Assembly: GCA_937891325.1 (NCBI GenBank)
Contig: CALAFU010000241.1
Location: 1-9,363, forward strand
DNA: 9,363 nucleotides
Origin: an uncultured Candidatus Melainabacteria bacterium
GTDB taxonomy: Bacteria > Cyanobacteriota > Vampirovibrionia > Gastranaerophilales > Gastranaerophilaceae
Reading direction: 5' to 3'
Of this stretch, positions 1 through 5,981 are shown piece after piece (position 1 is the first letter of the stretch; each line of letters starts with the position of its first letter). The translations under genes and the position numbers were made by a program. The notes under the pieces are model-generated. The model saw nothing but the letters and a program-made list of their open reading frames with translations. It was not told the DNA's origin and ran no database searches.

Positions 1-180
1 TTGTCAAAAAGTTCATGGTGACATAAAGGTTTATTTGTCATCACATGACAATATTCTTTTATTCTACGCAACAAAGACATCATTTTAGACTCCTTTTTAT
101 CAGACCTAAAAGTGGCGCTACTACTAGTGTTTGCCCCCCCCGCAAAGGTGAAGCGCTTTATCTATAATGTTTTCAGACAT
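1..180 (-). pseudogene. 5' part of a minus-strand gene of unknown function, frame broken at a poly-G tract; runs off the left edge
   Basis: On the minus strand an ATG at 180-178 follows an AAGGAG ribosome binding site (188-193) with a 7-nt gap. It reads MSENIIDKALHLCGGGKH and then meets TAG stops (first at 126-124), because eight C at 134-141 put the frame out. Removing one base of that run would join the start to a frame that stays open to position 1, giving about 60 codons, including ...NTSSSATFRSDKKESK and then MMSLLRRIKEYCHVMTNK. A second start, ATG-ATG at 83-78, lies in that frame with its own AAGGAG (90-95) 6 nt upstream. So this is either one gene with a frameshift (contingency tract, decay or sequencing error) or an 18-residue leader ORF followed by a separate gene. 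I do not recognise the product; the visible part is basic with two Cys and several His near its end. Confidence 0.5.
134..141. repeat. homopolymer tract of eight C (poly-G in the coding sense)
   Basis: Eight consecutive C on the plus strand stand out in AT-rich DNA. They lie 13 codons into a minus-strand ORF, right where two reading frames would have to join. Loss of one base connects the upstream start to the downstream open frame. Such tracts can change length by slipped-strand mispairing, but they are also common sequencing-error sites. Confidence 0.8.
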
Positions 181-205
181 TTTCACACTCCTTATTTTTC
201 CATTT

Positions 206-234
206 ATTATAAAATATTCTTTTTTATTTTTCAA
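206..234 (-). promoter_or_regulatory. sigma70-type promoter for the leftward poly-G gene
   Basis: Read on the minus strand, TTGAAA (229-234) is followed after exactly 17 nt by a perfect TATAAT (206-211). Transcription would start near 199, just upstream of the AAGGAG at 188-193 and the ATG at 180. This is the best promoter-like sequence in the window, and it argues that the leftward gene is expressed even though its frame is broken as written. Confidence 0.7.
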
Positions 235-271
235 GTGGGAAAATTTTGTTTGTTATCGGAAAAATATTGAG

Positions 272-292
272 ACCCTGAAATAAATTCAGGGT
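272..292. repeat. short palindromic intergenic repeat (8-bp arms, 5-nt loop)
   Basis: ACCCTGAA (272-279) and TTCAGGGT (285-292) are perfect inverted repeats around ATAAA. The unit is followed by GACAT (293-297) and its inverse ATGTC (306-310). It lies upstream of both flanking transcription units and lacks a following T-run, so a dispersed repeat fits better than a terminator. Confidence 0.65.
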
Positions 293-311
293 GACATTAT
301 ATTATATGTCT

Positions 312-520
312 AAATCCTAATGTCATGCTGAAGCGTTAATTTTGTAGAAAAGAAGTTTAACGTTGTTATTCAGCATCTTACAAACCTTCCTACTGCGCAT
401 TTTAATTGGTAAGATTCCGGATAACTACCTTTCGTTATAATTATATCTAAAGTTGTCCTTCCTCTCACAAAACAATTCACAGGATTGTTTTGTTCGGCAG
501 AGTGGAATGACATTGGATTT
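312..520. mobile_element. MITE-like element with 14-15 bp terminal inverted repeats
   Basis: The left end reads AAATCC-T-AATGTCAT (312-326). The right end, ATGACATTGGATTT (507-520), is its reverse complement apart from the single extra T. The roughly 209 bp between have no ORF but contain an interrupted stem (ATGCTGAA 325-332 with TTCAGCAT 369-376, inner CGTTAA 334-339 with TTAACG 357-362) and a 10-bp hairpin at 467-493. No clear target-site duplication is visible. It may be a true miniature element or a chance nesting of smaller palindromic repeats. Confidence 0.4.
467..493. repeat. perfect 10-bp hairpin
   Basis: ACAAAACAAT (467-476) and ATTGTTTTGT (484-493) are exact inverses around a 7-nt loop TCACAGG. 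It sits inside the MITE-like unit with no T-run after it, so it is probably structural to the repeat. Confidence 0.6.
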
Positions 521-537
521 TATTTGTTATTGGAATG

Positions 538-554
538 TTTATGAGATTCTGATA
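538..554. repeat. left copy of a 17-bp inverted repeat flanking the SulP gene
   Basis: TTTATGAGATTCTGATA matches, at 16 of 17 positions, the reverse complement of 2244-2260 on the other side of the SulP gene. The two belong to the same palindromic repeat family seen at 272-292. Confidence 0.55.
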
Positions 555-566
555 CACGAGGACAGA

Positions 567-595
567 GTGACAGTATATTATAGTTATGATAAAAT
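567..595 (+). promoter_or_regulatory. candidate promoter for the SulP gene
   Basis: GTGACA (567-572) and TAAAAT (590-595) are spaced by 17 nt; each differs from consensus at one position. Transcription would begin near 602, ahead of the GGAG at 613-616. The -35 falls in the GTGACA of a degraded palindromic repeat copy, so the repeat may have supplied part of the promoter. Confidence 0.4.
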
Positions 596-623
596 TATTT
601 TCGACAACTAGCGGAGAAAATTA

Positions 624-2228
624 TTGGAAAATATTCTAAAAAAATGTTCATTCATAAAAGGTGAAGTTTTTGGCGCAATAATTGCTGGTATCATTGCGCT
701 ACCTCAAGCGCTAGCCTTTGGTGTAGCCTCTGGTTTTGGCGCATCTGCTGGCATTTGGGGTGCAATAATTCTTTCCTTCATCGTAGGGATTGCCGGTAGC
801 AAAGTTCCTATCATATCTGGTCCAACAGCACCTATTGCAATCATTTTGGCTAGTGCTTTTGCCTTAACTTCCGGCAAAATTTCTGACATAATTTTAATTT
901 TAATTATGGCATCTGTTTTGCAGGTTTTAATCTCTTTAACCTCTGCGCCTAAACTTATCAAATACGTTCCATATCCTGTAATTTCAGGGTTTTTAAGCGG
1001 TATCGGTTTAATCATAATCATTTTACAAGCTCCTGTTTTATTAGGGGCAGTTGCAAAATCTTCAACCGTTGAAACCATAATGAATTTGCCCGCTTTAGCT
1101 GGCTCAATCAGCATACCGACAACAATTTTAGGCATTGCAACACTTTTATTATTGTTTTTTACACCTAAATTTATTTCAAGAATTATCCCTGTTCAATTAT
1201 TCGTTTTAGTTGTAATGACTGTTGTTGCTCATTTTTTAGGTTGGGATATCGCAAAAATTTCTACAATGAGCGTAAGTTTTCCGAAATTCGTTCTTCCAAA
1301 TTTTTCGATTGATTTAATTTCAAAATATTTTCCATTAGCATTAACTTTGGCCTTTGTAGCAACTTGCGAAAGTCTACTTACAGGCGTAATCATAGATTCA
1401 TTAACAAAGCACAAGCACAATTCTAAACAATTAATTTTCGTTCACGGAATTGGAAATTTAATCTGCTCTCTAACAGGTTCTATGGGTGGTTCTGCCGCAA
1501 CTATGAGAAGTGTTGCAGCGGTTAAAAACGACGCAAAAACAAATATTTCTGCAATAATTAGTTCACTATTTCTGTTAATCGTTTTATTAAAATTCAGCTG
1601 GTTTATCGTAGAAATTCCAATCTGCGTTTTAGCGGGGATTTTGATTAAAATTGGTTTAGATATCATTGATTTTAAAGTTTTAAAAATCTTGAAATTCGCA
1701 CCTAAAAACGATTTAACCGTTTTAATAATCGTTTTGTTTTTAACTGTTTTCTACAATTTAATTTTTGCAATCGGTGTTGGAATTGTTTTATCATCATTAC
1801 TTTACGCAAAAAGAGTTGCCGACAGCACTGTAATTAAAGAAAAACAAGAGCTTGATACTTATTCTGATTACGAAATCAGCATTGAACAAAACTCTCATTA
1901 CAAAATCAGAATTCTTCACCTTGACGGACAATTTTTCTTCGGTTCAATCAGTCAAATTGTATCGCATTTTGACGAGTTATTAGAAACAAAATATATTATT
2001 TTAACTTACAACTCAAACATAGAGCTTGATATGTCGGCAATATTCGCGTTAGAAGACATTATTGTAAGGTTGCAATCGCAAAATATCAAGTTATTCCTTG
2101 TAATCACAAATGACAACGTTAGAGAAAAGATTATTGAAATGCACACTATAACAGAGCAAATCGGCGAAGAGGCTTTATTTGCAGAAGAAAAAGATGCAAT
2201 CAGTGTTGCAAGTAAGCATATTGCGTAA
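624..2228 (+). CDS. SulP-family inorganic anion transporter with STAS domain
   Basis: This is an inner-membrane permease of the SLC26/SulP family, whose members carry sulfate, bicarbonate or other anions; the substrate cannot be read from sequence. Residues 13-37 carry the family start (AGIIALPQALAFGVASG), 65-70 SGPTAP, 117-135 the YPVISGFLSGIG helix, 247-256 a CES-LLTGV segment, 265-270 HNSKQL and 284-297 TGSMGGSAATMRS. Hydrophobic helices run to about residue 395. A STAS domain follows at about 425-525, with the core IELDMSAIFALEDI at 466-479. The 534-residue length is close to usual. The start is TTG: GGAG at 613-616 is 7 nt upstream, and the nearby ATG at 644 is out of frame. The gene stands alone, flanked by inverted repeat copies (538-554 and 2244-2260), which may hint at insertion. 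Family assignment is firm. Confidence 0.93.
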   Translation: MENILKKCSFIKGEVFGAIIAGIIALPQALAFGVASGFGASAGIWGAIILSFIVGIAGSKVPIISGPTAPIAIILASAFALTSGKISDIILILIMASVLQVLISLTSAPKLIKYVPYPVISGFLSGIGLIIIILQAPVLLGAVAKSSTVETIMNLPALAGSISIPTTILGIATLLLLFFTPKFISRIIPVQLFVLVVMTVVAHFLGWDIAKISTMSVSFPKFVLPNFSIDLISKYFPLALTLAFVATCESLLTGVIIDSLTKHKHNSKQLIFVHGIGNLICSLTGSMGGSAATMRSVAAVKNDAKTNISAIISSLFLLIVLLKFSWFIVEIPICVLAGILIKIGLDIIDFKVLKILKFAPKNDLTVLIIVLFLTVFYNLIFAIGVGIVLSSLLYAKRVADSTVIKEKQELDTYSDYEISIEQNSHYKIRILHLDGQFFFGSISQIVSHFDELLETKYIILTYNSNIELDMSAIFALEDIIVRLQSQNIKLFLVITNDNVREKIIEMHTITEQIGEEALFAEEKDAISVASKHIA

Positions 2229-2336
2229 AAAGGTTGAATGTTTTATCAGAATCTTATAAATCTTCCGATATGATTATAAAATTTTTTAATTAATTAGTAT
2301 TTTTTTTAATTTTGTCCTTAAAAACACCAACCTTTT
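2228..2336. repeat. 9-bp inverted repeat bounding a 109-bp non-coding segment
   Basis: AAAAGGTTG (2228-2236, starting at the last base of the SulP stop codon) pairs exactly with CAACCTTTT (2328-2336). A 91-nt AT-rich interval lies between and contains the dispersed repeat at 2247-2266. This could be the ends of a small inserted element or a long-range stem; the length is short enough that chance is possible. Confidence 0.3.
2244..2260. repeat. right copy of the 17-bp inverted repeat, overlapping a second dispersed repeat
   Basis: TATCAGAATCTTATAAA is the reverse complement of 538-554 with one mismatch. The overlapping stretch 2247-2266 also matches 371-390 in direct orientation at 17 of 20 positions. 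Repeat fragments of one family therefore border the SulP gene on both sides. Confidence 0.55.
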
Positions 2337-2367
2337 ATTTTTGTCCGTAAAAAATCGTCCGTAAAAA
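2314..2367. repeat. three direct copies of GTCCKTAAAAA
   Basis: GTCCTTAAAAA (2314-2324), GTCCGTAAAAA (2343-2353) and GTCCGTAAAAA (2357-2367) run in the same direction. The third is the left arm of the perfect palindrome, whose right arm supplies an inverted copy at 2378-2388. Start-to-start spacing is 29 and 14 bp. The repetition suggests protein-binding half-sites or local duplication. Confidence 0.6.
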
Positions 2368-2388
2368 TACGTACGTATTTTTACGGAC
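2357..2388. terminator. perfect 32-bp palindrome between convergent genes, possible bidirectional terminator
   Basis: Two 16-bp arms, GTCCGTAAAAATACGT and its exact reverse complement, abut with no spacer. The site lies between the ends of the SulP gene (2228) and mnmA (2474), where a shared terminator would be expected. On the minus strand the stem is followed by GATTTTTT, a usable U-tract; on the plus strand a T6 comes only after about 10 nt. The AT-rich middle and repeated half-sites also fit an operator. The palindrome is certain; its role is inferred. Confidence 0.5.
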
Positions 2389-2473
2389 ATAGTACTGTTT
2401 TTTCTTATAATAATTGAAATACAAACTTTTTTAACGGAAAGTGACAGGCTGAGAGCGCGTTTTTAAAGTTTAA

Positions 2474-3517
2474 TCACTCTACAATCCAACCACCGCCAAG
2501 CAAATAGCCATGCTCTAAATCGTACCAAACAGCTGCTTGTCCAGGGGTTACTGAATAAACAGGCTCTTCAAACGTCATAATCGCGGTGTCGCCTGATAAT
2601 TCGACATGCGCCTTCACGAAAGGCATATTATACCTGATTTTCGTCATTACATCAAAGGAATTCCCTTCAAATGGGAAAGTTTTATGCGCGTTTTCTAGCT
2701 TCAATGTTGATTTGTAGGCGTTTTTCTTTTCTCCAACGTAGACTGTGTTTGTGTTTGAGTCAATTTTGATTACATATAATGGGTTTGGAGTTCCGCCAAT
2801 ATCAAGCCCTTTACGCTGTCCTATGGTGTATTGATAGCATCCAGAGTGCTCTCCTAGCTTTTTACCTGTCTTAATGTCAATAAAATCACCTTTTTTCTTG
2901 CCAATAGTCTCAAAAAGGTAGTCCCTCAAGGTTTTTGGCTTTTGTATGAAACAGATGTCTTGAGAGTCTTTCGCCGATTTTGAAGGTAAATCGTTTTCTT
3001 CTGCAATTTGACGAATTTGCGATTTTTCGTACTCATAAAGCGGAAACAGTGTTTTTGAGAATTGTTCTTGGTTTAGGCTAAAAAGAAAGTATAATTGGTC
3101 TTTTCGGGGGTCTTTTGCTGGTGCCATAGTGTAATAATCACCAATTTTTACTATGTTGGCGTAATGACCTGTTGCAAAGTAGTCGCAACCTAGCGTATTT
3201 ATTGCGTAGTCGAAGATTTCGCCCCATTTAATCCTCTTGTTGCACATGGCGCAAGGATTTGGGGTCTTGCTTTCTAAATAAGATTTATCAAAATAATCAA
3301 TAACTTTTTCTTTGAATTTGTCGCTCAAATCAAGGATATACAAGGGTATTCCGATTTTATCGGCTACGGCTTGAGCATTTTTGCAAACTTGTTCAGCACC
3401 GTCTGAATTAGTCATTTTGCCTGTAATTCCGACAACTTCATAGCCTTGTTGCTTTAATAATACGGCGGTTACGCTACTATCAACGCCACCACTCATTGCT
3501 ACTGCGACTTTTTTCAT
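2474..3517 (-). CDS. mnmA: tRNA-specific 2-thiouridylase MnmA
   Basis: MnmA adenylates and then thiolates C2 of the wobble uridine in tRNA-Lys, -Glu and -Gln, using persulfide sulfur delivered from a cysteine desulfurase. The ATP-binding PP-loop SGGVDS is at residues 9-14. The first catalytic cysteine is Cys89 in TPNPCAMCN, and the second is Cys189 in DSQDICF, spaced as in the family. GHYA (117-120), KDQLYFL (139-145) and TIGQRKGL (231-238) are also family signatures. The length of 347 residues is typical of the full enzyme. The loop after GITGKM is short compared with many homologues. The ATG lies 3 nt after the stop of the 299-residue gene, with only a distant GGAAG upstream, so translation is probably coupled to that gene. 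Confidence 0.96.
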   Translation of the reverse strand: MKKVAVAMSGGVDSSVTAVLLKQQGYEVVGITGKMTNSDGAEQVCKNAQAVADKIGIPLYILDLSDKFKEKVIDYFDKSYLESKTPNPCAMCNKRIKWGEIFDYAINTLGCDYFATGHYANIVKIGDYYTMAPAKDPRKDQLYFLFSLNQEQFSKTLFPLYEYEKSQIRQIAEENDLPSKSAKDSQDICFIQKPKTLRDYLFETIGKKKGDFIDIKTGKKLGEHSGCYQYTIGQRKGLDIGGTPNPLYVIKIDSNTNTVYVGEKKNAYKSTLKLENAHKTFPFEGNSFDVMTKIRYNMPFVKAHVELSGDTAIMTFEEPVYSVTPGQAAVWYDLEHGYLLGGGWIVE

Positions 3518-3520
3518 GTT

Positions 3521-4420
3521 TTATTTGTTACTTCCGTTTAAAAATGCTTCTTCCCCAGCTTCTGTAAGTCTGTATTCCATTGCTGATGGGATATTTGTGT
3601 AATTTGGTAAACATTCAACTAGCCCTTTGTCAATTGCCTCTTGCAATACAGAGCTATCAATAACTTCGTGCATGTTTTCCATTAACTTGGCATTTACTAG
3701 CTTTAATGTAAATCTATCAAGGCGCTCAAACTCAGATAAATAGTAGGCTGTAACGATTAAATAGTCTAGCTTTTCAGTGATATTTTTAACTTTGATAACC
3801 TTCAAAAATCTGTCATCTTGTTTTTCTTTGACGTGTGTTGTTGGATTTGCCATTGATTTTTGTAAAAAAGCGTCAAAATCATTGTTTTCGCCTAATTTAG
3901 CTTCAGGTTCTTCTGGCTGAGTTAGTTGAATATCGTTGATTGTAGCAGGTTTGCTGTAAAGTTCAGAGATTTCTTCTTTAACGGCTTCTTCCTTTGCTAC
4001 AACTTGTTCTACGTCTTGTTTGAACTCTTCTTTTTTAGCGTCAGTCTCTTTTTTACGAGCTTCTGCTTCCATTTCAGCCTTATATTCTTGAATTATACGT
4101 TGAGACTCTCTGTCAATTTGGCTTTGTTCAGGGTCTTCAATGATTAATTCAGTCGCTTCTTCTCTGATTTCAGGTGTTTGGGCTGGTTCTTCTGCTTTTT
4201 CTTCAACAGGTTTAACTTCTTCAACTTCACTAACGACAGGTTTTTCAGCCTTTGGTAATGGTGCAGCCATTAAACCTTTTTCAATTTTTTCTTGGTTGTA
4301 AGCCCATACAGAAGCGCATGTTACCCAAATTTGAAATTGGCGTTCCATTGATTCTTTGTCAGTTGTAATGTATTCTAAAAAGACGTCGTCTTTTTTAAAT
4401 GTAAAAGTATACTTTGGCAT
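3521..4420 (-). CDS. protein of unknown function: small N-terminal domain, acidic linker, winged-helix-like C-terminus
   Basis: I cannot assign a function. Residues 1-35 (MPKYTFTFKKDDVFLEYITT...) form a short strand-helix-like unit that aligns without gaps to the 39-residue protein encoded just upstream (11 of 32 identical, including Tyr4, Phe6, Lys9-Lys10, Gln28 and Trp32). Residues 55-175 are rich in Glu, Lys and Pro, with a probable coiled coil around 100-152. Residues 210-299 look like a winged-helix fold: TEKLDYLIVTAYYL, an Asp/Ser-Leu helix, KGLVECL, and EYRLTEAGEEAFL at the end. There is no signal peptide or membrane segment, so it is probably cytoplasmic. The ATG has AGGA at 4427-4430, 6 nt upstream. 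Its stop is 3 nt before mnmA, so the two are very likely co-expressed. A role in regulation or scaffolding is a guess. Confidence 0.85.
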   Translation of the reverse strand: MPKYTFTFKKDDVFLEYITTDKESMERQFQIWVTCASVWAYNQEKIEKGLMAAPLPKAEKPVVSEVEEVKPVEEKAEEPAQTPEIREEATELIIEDPEQSQIDRESQRIIQEYKAEMEAEARKKETDAKKEEFKQDVEQVVAKEEAVKEEISELYSKPATINDIQLTQPEEPEAKLGENNDFDAFLQKSMANPTTHVKEKQDDRFLKVIKVKNITEKLDYLIVTAYYLSEFERLDRFTLKLVNAKLMENMHEVIDSSVLQEAIDKGLVECLPNYTNIPSAMEYRLTEAGEEAFLNGSNK

Positions 4421-4456
4421 AATAATTCCTGTCTAAGTTGATTTTATTGCATTTTA

Positions 4457-4474
4457 GCCTAATTAAAATTAGGC
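4457..4474. repeat. 8-bp hairpin between the small protein and the 299-residue gene
   Basis: GCCTAATT (4457-4464) and AATTAGGC (4467-4474) are exact inverses; alternative outer pairing of ATTGC (4446-4450) with GCAAT (4473-4477) is possible. No U-tract follows on the minus strand. A processing or attenuating hairpin inside the operon leader fits better than a full terminator. Confidence 0.45.
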
Positions 4475-4481
4475 AATAAGG

Positions 4482-4601
4482 TTATTTTTGAAGTAAATCT
4501 TCTCTCCATTTGTTAAGTTGTTCTTCAACAAATTCCAAGTCATCAGACTTTAATTCAATTTCGATTTCACCTTTTTTCATTTTAAATACGTATTCGTGCA
4601 T
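4482..4601 (-). CDS. 39-residue small protein matching the N-terminal domain of its operon neighbour
   Basis: The minus strand encodes MHEYVFKMKKGEIEIELKSD and continues to ...EEQLNKWREDLLQK before TAA. A very strong ribosome binding site (GGAGG at 4606-4610, within GAGGAGGAAGT) lies immediately upstream of the ATG. The ORF is short, but the alignment supports it: with no gaps, 11 of 32 positions are identical to residues 1-32 of the protein encoded 61 nt downstream, with conservative changes at several more. The shared pattern is M-x2-Y-x-F-x2-K-K, alternating hydrophobics, then E-x2-E-x-Q-x3-W. It looks like a beta-hairpin followed by an amphipathic helix. It is probably cytoplasmic, first in an operon with the 299-residue gene and mnmA. 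Function is unknown. Confidence 0.8.
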   Translation of the reverse strand: MHEYVFKMKKGEIEIELKSDDLEFVEEQLNKWREDLLQK

Positions 4602-4630
4602 ACTTCCTCCTCAATAGATTTCTTAATAAT

Positions 4631-4658
4631 AGTGTATATGAAAACTGAAAAAATTCAA
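4631..4658 (-). promoter_or_regulatory. candidate promoter for the small protein / mnmA operon
   Basis: On the minus strand TTGAAT (4653-4658) precedes TACACT (4631-4636) by 16 nt; overlapping TATACA and TATTAT alternatives are nearby. The start of transcription would be near 4624, about 23 nt ahead of the ATG. The matches are moderate. Confidence 0.35.
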
Positions 4659-4688
4659 AGCTATTAATAAAAGTTTAACGTTTTTGAA

Positions 4689-4727
4689 ACATTTATTGTA
4701 AAAAAACATCTTATATTTAATAAATGT
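4689..4727. promoter_or_regulatory. 9-bp inverted repeat upstream of ctpA, possible operator
   Basis: ACATTTATT (4689-4697) and AATAAATGT (4719-4727) are exact inverses 21 nt apart, in the divergent region between the small-protein operon and ctpA. The region is very AT-rich, so chance is a real alternative. I see no confident promoter for ctpA itself; TTGTAA (4696-4701) with TAATAA (4718-4723), 16 nt apart, is a weak candidate overlapping the repeat. Confidence 0.3.
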
Positions 4728-4764
4728 GCAATAATATATATATTGGATAAAGGGAAATTAATTT

Positions 4765-5976
4765 ATGAATAGAACATTTGGAAGAATTTTATTAACAGTT
4801 TTAACGTTAGCGTTTTTGGTAATGGGCGTAAATACTGCTAGAGTGATGGCTTACAGCCCTTGCGATTTATATGATATGGTTTGGAAATTGGTTAATAACA
4901 AATTTGTAGATCAAACAAATAATAATCAAGATTGGACAAGATGGCGTCATAAATACGATAGTAAAATTCAAACAAACGAAGATGCTTATATGGCAATAAA
5001 CACAATGTTGGCAAGCTTAAACGACCCATATACAAGATTTTTAGATCCTAAAGAATTTGCAGAAGAACAAAATAGCATGAAGGGTTCTTTAAAGGGTATT
5101 GGTACTCAAATCTCTGTGAAAGACGGTCAATTGTATGTTGTTGAACCAATTGAAAATTCTCCAGCTCAACGTGCTGGTATTCAAGCTGGTGACGAAATTA
5201 TGGAAATCAACGGCGAAAGTACAAAAGGTATCACTGTTGACAAGGCTGCGGATAAAATTAGAGGTGAAAAAGGTACTACTGTAACCCTTTTGATTAAACG
5301 TAAAAATGTCGAAAAACCTATCACTTTCAACATTGTGAGAGATGAGGTTGAAGTTAAGGTTGTGACTAAAAAACCGCCAATAGAAACAAAAATTCCAGAT
5401 AATATTCAATACATCAGATTAAGCTCATTTTTAAGTAAAAATGCAGGTAGCGAAATTGGCGAAATTATTCTAAAAACTCGTGATAAAGACGGTTATATTT
5501 TAGATTTGCGTTCAAACCCAGGTGGATTGCTTTCAAACGCAGTTCTAATCGCAGATATGCTTATGCGTGATAGTGTTATCGTAAGTACTGTTGATAGAGA
5601 AGGTTACAAAGAAACAGCAAGAGCTGGTAGAGAACTATTAACACAAAAACCTGTTGTAGTGCTTGTAAACAAAGGTTCAGCATCTGCAAGTGAAATTCTT
5701 TCAGGTGCATTGAAAGAAAACGAAAGAGCTACAATCGTTGGTACACAAACATTTGGTAAAGGTATTGTACAGGAAATTAACAAGTTGCCAGAGGGTTCAG
5801 CGGTTCACATTACAATTCAACATTACTTGACTCCAAACGGTAATGATATCCACAAAAAAGGCATTACACCTGACGTTGTGGTAGAAATAAAAGATGAAGA
5901 TGTAACAAATAAAAATGATGTTCAACTTAAAAAAGGTATTGAAGTTTTAGAACAAAAAATCAGTAAAAGCAAGTAA
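4765..5976 (+). CDS. ctpA: S41-family carboxyl-terminal processing protease (CtpA type) with PDZ domain
   Basis: This is an exported serine protease that trims or degrades envelope proteins from their C-termini. Residues 5-29 are a hydrophobic signal or anchor segment ending VMA, so it acts outside the inner membrane. Residues 35-96 match the N-terminal helical region of cyanobacterial-type Ctp enzymes (W40, DW at 57, EDAYMAI 72-78, LNDPYTRFLDP 85-95). A PDZ domain spans about 112-185 (GIGTQI, AGIQAGDEIMEING). The S41 core carries ILDLRSNPGGLL (245-256), the nucleophile Ser307 in GSASASEI, and the general base Lys332 in TFGKG. The 25-residue Ser-Lys spacing is that of the Ser-Lys dyad in this family. 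At 403 residues it appears complete. AAGGGA (4750-4755) lies 9 nt before the ATG. recJ follows after 5 nt in an apparent operon. Confidence 0.94.
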   Translation: MNRTFGRILLTVLTLAFLVMGVNTARVMAYSPCDLYDMVWKLVNNKFVDQTNNNQDWTRWRHKYDSKIQTNEDAYMAINTMLASLNDPYTRFLDPKEFAEEQNSMKGSLKGIGTQISVKDGQLYVVEPIENSPAQRAGIQAGDEIMEINGESTKGITVDKAADKIRGEKGTTVTLLIKRKNVEKPITFNIVRDEVEVKVVTKKPPIETKIPDNIQYIRLSSFLSKNAGSEIGEIILKTRDKDGYILDLRSNPGGLLSNAVLIADMLMRDSVIVSTVDREGYKETARAGRELLTQKPVVVLVNKGSASASEILSGALKENERATIVGTQTFGKGIVQEINKLPEGSAVHITIQHYLTPNGNDIHKKGITPDVVVEIKDEDVTNKNDVQLKKGIEVLEQKISKSK

Positions 5977-5981
5977 TAAAA

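Larger units (their letters stand above)
241..600. other. non-coding region with clustered palindromic repeats
   Basis: No convincing gene is present here. The stretch holds the hairpin at 272-292, a MITE-like unit at 312-520 with further hairpins inside it, and a degraded relative of the first hairpin at 543-572 (GAGATTCTGATA...GAGTGACA against GAGACCCTGAAA...GGGTGACA). Wording of the type TGTCAT-CTGAA...TTCAG-ATCT resembles the short palindromic intergenic repeats scattered through many bacterial genomes. The right end carries a candidate promoter for the SulP gene. Confidence 0.6.

Noticed and set aside
35..51. 7-bp hairpin TTGTCAT-CAC-ATGACAA
   Set aside because: It lies inside the probable minus-strand coding sequence, has a 3-nt loop and no T-run; not enough to call a regulatory site.
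704..1135. 143-codon open frame on the minus strand
   Set aside because: It lies wholly opposite conserved SulP helices; its composition reflects the complement of hydrophobic codons and it has no supporting context.
2314..2388. Start of a CRISPR array (repeated GTCCGTAAAAA)
   Set aside because: Repeats are only 11 bp, spacing is irregular (29 and 14 bp), and no cas genes are present.
3926..4147. 73-codon plus-strand frame rich in Phe and Leu
   Set aside because: It is the complement of the Glu/Lys-rich linker of the minus-strand 299-residue protein, which naturally yields Phe/Leu codons.
5089..5409. 106-codon minus-strand frame
   Set aside because: It is opposite the PDZ region of ctpA, whose protein motifs are unmistakable on the plus strand.
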